Origin: Planctomycetota bacterium
GTDB lineage: Bacteria; Planctomycetota; SZUA-567
Direction of reading: 5' to 3'
Length of the DNA stretch: 6,942 nucleotides
Assembly (NCBI GenBank): GCA_031270145.1
Contig: JAISYD010000207.1
Span: 1-6,942, forward strand
Shown here piece by piece: positions 4,861-6,942 of this stretch. The position numbers and the translations under genes were made by a program. The notes under the pieces are model-generated. The model saw nothing but the letters and a program-made list of their open reading frames with translations, did not search any database and was not told the DNA's origin. Position 1 is the stretch's first letter. Every line of letters starts with the position of its first letter.

Positions 4861-6942
4861 TCAGTTGGTTCGCGCTTCCCGGATGGTGTTGGTCCGCTTC
4901 TTCCTGACATCGAGCGGATGGGGCGGCGTATGCCATATTTCCGTCGCGTATTCCATGATGGTGCGGTCAGAGGAGAACTTTCCGGAACAGGCGACGTTCA
5001 TGATGGACTTCCCGGACCAAGCCCGTTGATCCGCGTAGCCGGCCTGGAGCTTGGCCTGGGCCTCGGAATACCGGGGCAGATCGGCGAGCAGCAGGTAGCG
5101 GTCGCCCCATTCGAGCAGGGACTTTTTGATCGGTTCGAAGATCAGGCCCTCGCCCACCGAAAAATGGCCGTTGAAGATCAGGTCCAGCGCCTCGCGGACC
5201 TCGGCGTTGGCCTGGTACAGCTCCAGCGGGCGGTAATTTTGCGCCAGGTCCTTGGCCTCCTGCGCATTCAGGCCGAAGATATACATGTTCTCCCGGCCGA
5301 CCTCCTCCATGATCTCGATGTTGGCGCCGTCAAGGGTGCCGATGGTGACGGCGCCGTTCAGCATGAATTTCATGTTGCCGGTGCCCGATGCCTCGGTGCC
5401 GGCGGTGGATATCTGCTCCGAGACGTCGGAAGCGGGGATGATTTTCTCGGCCAGCGACACCCGGTAGTTAGGGAGAAAATGCACCTTCAGCCTGCCGCCG
5501 ATAACCGGATCGTTGTTCACCACCCCGGCCACATTGTTGATGAGCTTGATGACGAGCTTGGCCATTTCGTAGCCCGGCGCGGCCTTGGCCCCGAAGAGGA
5601 AGGTCTGGGGCGTCCAGGGCAGGGAGGGGTTTTTGCGCAGCCGGCCGTAGAGCATGACGATGTGGATGATGTTCATCAATTGGCGCTTGTACTCGTGCAG
5701 ACGCTTCACCTGGGTGTCGAAAATGGAGTCGGGGTTCAACTCGATGCCCAGATCCTTCTTCACCCAGTCCACCAGGGCCAGCTTGGCCTTGAGCTTGGTT
5801 TCCCGGAACTCCCGCTGGAAGTCGGGATCGTCGGCCAGCGGGATCAGCCGCCTCATTTCCGCCAGGTCGGTTATCCAGCCGTCGCCGATGCGGTCGGAGA
5901 TCAGCGCCGCCAGGGGCGGGTTGGCCTTGAGAAGCCAGCGGCGCTGGGCGATGCCGTTGGTCTTCGAGTTGAAGCGCTCGGGATACATCTGGGCGAAGTC
6001 GGGCACCACCCGGCTTTTCAGCAGCTCGGTATGGATGGCGGCGACGCCGTTGGTCGAGTGCGAGCCGACGATACAGAGATTGGCCATGCGCACCTGCTTG
6101 GGCTCCGACTCCTCGATCAAGCTCATCCGGTTGAGCTTGCCGATGTCGCCGGGGAAGGCTATGGCCACCTTTTGCATGAACTGGTAGTTGATGTCGTAAA
6201 TGATCTGGAGATGCCGGGGCAGGATCTTCTCGAACATCGGCACCGGCCACTTCTCAAGCGCCTCGGGCATCAGGGTGTGGTTGGTGTAGCCGAGCGACTT
6301 GACGGTGATTTCCCAGGCCTCGGCGGGATCCAGGCCCTCGTTGTCGATCAGCAGGCGCATCAGTTCCGGCACCGCCAGCGAGGGGTGGGTGTCGTTCATC
6401 TGGATGGCCACCCGGTTGGGGAACTCGCTCCACGGCTCCTTGTCGTGCTTGAAGCGGCGGACGATGTCCCAGAGCGAGCAGGCGACGAAGAGGTATTGCT
6501 GCTTCAGCCGGAGCTCCTTGCCGGTGTAGTGGAGGTCGTTGGGGTAGAGCACCTTGGTCAGGTTCTCGGCCTCGGTCTTGGAGCCGATGGCCGCCACGTA
6601 GTCGCCGCGGTTGAAATCTTCGAAATCGAAGTCCTCGGTGGCGAAGGCCGACCACAGGCGGAGGGTGTTCACCGTGTGGCCGCCGTAGCCGACCACCGGG
6701 GTGTCGAAGGCCATGCCGAGCACCGGCTTGGCGTCGACCCAGCGATGGCGGACGCGGCCGTTGTCGTTCCATTGCTCGCAACGCCCTTCGTAGTGGACGG
6801 GGATGCGCAGCTCCGGGCGGGCGATTTCCCAGGGGTTGCCGTTCTGCAGCCAGTTATCCGGATGTTCCACCTGGTAGCCGTTCTCAATGGTCTGGCGGAA
6901 GATGCCGTAATTGTACCTGAGGCCGTAGCCCACGGCCGGTAT
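4861..6942 (-). CDS. glgP: Glycogen/alpha-glucan phosphorylase, C-terminal part (5' end outside window)
   Basis: This enzyme cleaves alpha-1,4-glucan ends with phosphate to give glucose 1-phosphate, mobilising glycogen or maltodextrin in the cytoplasm. The visible 693 residues, numbered from the right edge, begin IPAVGYGLRYNYG, an internal family motif, so the true start lies beyond the edge. The pyridoxal phosphate site EASGTGNMKFMLN has Lys525, equivalent to rabbit Lys680 and E. coli Lys662. TQVKRLHEYKRQL supplies Arg414 and Lys419, which match the phosphate-binding Arg569 and Lys574 at the same spacing. NDTHPSLAVPELMR, TNHTLMPEALE (His222, matching rabbit His377) and GTLDGANIEI are intact. 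About 135-155 residues are missing, so the full length would be about 830-850. After the normal EYATEIWH end there is a basic tail of about 20 residues. One oddity is KTNGIAQRRW where KTNGITPRRW is usual. The stop is TGA at 4863-4861. It lies 132 bp upstream of the PKS gene on the same strand, with no evident functional link. Confidence 0.97.
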   Translation of the reverse strand: MPAVGYGLRYNYGIFRQTIENGYQVEHPDNWLQNGNPWEIARPELRIPVHYEGRCEQWNDNGRVRHRWVDAKPVLGMAFDTPVVGYGGHTVNTLRLWSAFATEDFDFEDFNRGDYVAAIGSKTEAENLTKVLYPNDLHYTGKELRLKQQYLFVACSLWDIVRRFKHDKEPWSEFPNRVAIQMNDTHPSLAVPELMRLLIDNEGLDPAEAWEITVKSLGYTNHTLMPEALEKWPVPMFEKILPRHLQIIYDINYQFMQKVAIAFPGDIGKLNRMSLIEESEPKQVRMANLCIVGSHSTNGVAAIHTELLKSRVVPDFAQMYPERFNSKTNGIAQRRWLLKANPPLAALISDRIGDGWITDLAEMRRLIPLADDPDFQREFRETKLKAKLALVDWVKKDLGIELNPDSIFDTQVKRLHEYKRQLMNIIHIVMLYGRLRKNPSLPWTPQTFLFGAKAAPGYEMAKLVIKLINNVAGVVNNDPVIGGRLKVHFLPNYRVSLAEKIIPASDVSEQISTAGTEASGTGNMKFMLNGAVTIGTLDGANIEIMEEVGRENMYIFGLNAQEAKDLAQNYRPLELYQANAEVREALDLIFNGHFSVGEGLIFEPIKKSLLEWGDRYLLLADLPRYSEAQAKLQAGYADQRAWSGKSIMNVACSGKFSSDRTIMEYATEIWHTPPHPLDVRKKRTNTIREARTN

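Noticed and set aside
5468..6250. A 260-codon minus-strand frame inside glgP and similar overlapping frames
   Set aside because: Shadow frames of the phosphorylase gene: Arg/Gly/Pro-rich translations with no motifs, overlapping a frame with intact PLP and active-site motifs.

Overview
This GC-rich window holds two large protein genes on the minus strand, both cut by the window edges. It looks bacterial: the genes are intronless, there is a Shine-Dalgarno sequence, and strongly GC-biased codons are used. I cannot fix the taxon. The glycogen phosphorylase resembles those of Gram-negative lineages, but that is only an impression from memory.

Reading in the direction of transcription (right to left), 6942-4861 is the C-terminal 693 residues of a glycogen/alpha-glucan phosphorylase (glgP). 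Roughly 135-155 N-terminal residues lie outside the window. A 132-bp gap (4860-4729) follows. It contains two GC-rich inverted-repeat structures and, next to the following gene, a good ribosome binding site. From 4728 to the left edge there is one uninterrupted reading frame of 1576 codons for a modular type I polyketide synthase (PKS). Its visible domain order is AT-ACP-KS-AT-DH, and the DH is cut by the edge. I translated this frame codon by codon and found no stop or frameshift.

The PKS begins with an acyltransferase and ACP rather than a ketosynthase, the layout of a loading module followed by the first extension module. The two AT domains differ in a telling way. AT2 keeps the arginine that binds the malonyl carboxylate, exactly 25 residues after its catalytic serine. 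AT1 has histidine at the same spacing. AT1 therefore probably loads a non-carboxylated starter acyl group, and AT2 probably supplies malonyl units. The KS has its Cys-His-His triad. The DH has both its catalytic His and Asp, so the module should at least make a double bond, which also needs a KR expected beyond the left edge. The phosphorylase is ordinary storage-carbon metabolism, and I see no direct functional link to the PKS. The gap may be the edge of a biosynthetic cluster.

The plus strand has a very long open frame over the PKS gene, but this is an antisense shadow. I see no tRNA, rRNA, CRISPR array or mobile element.
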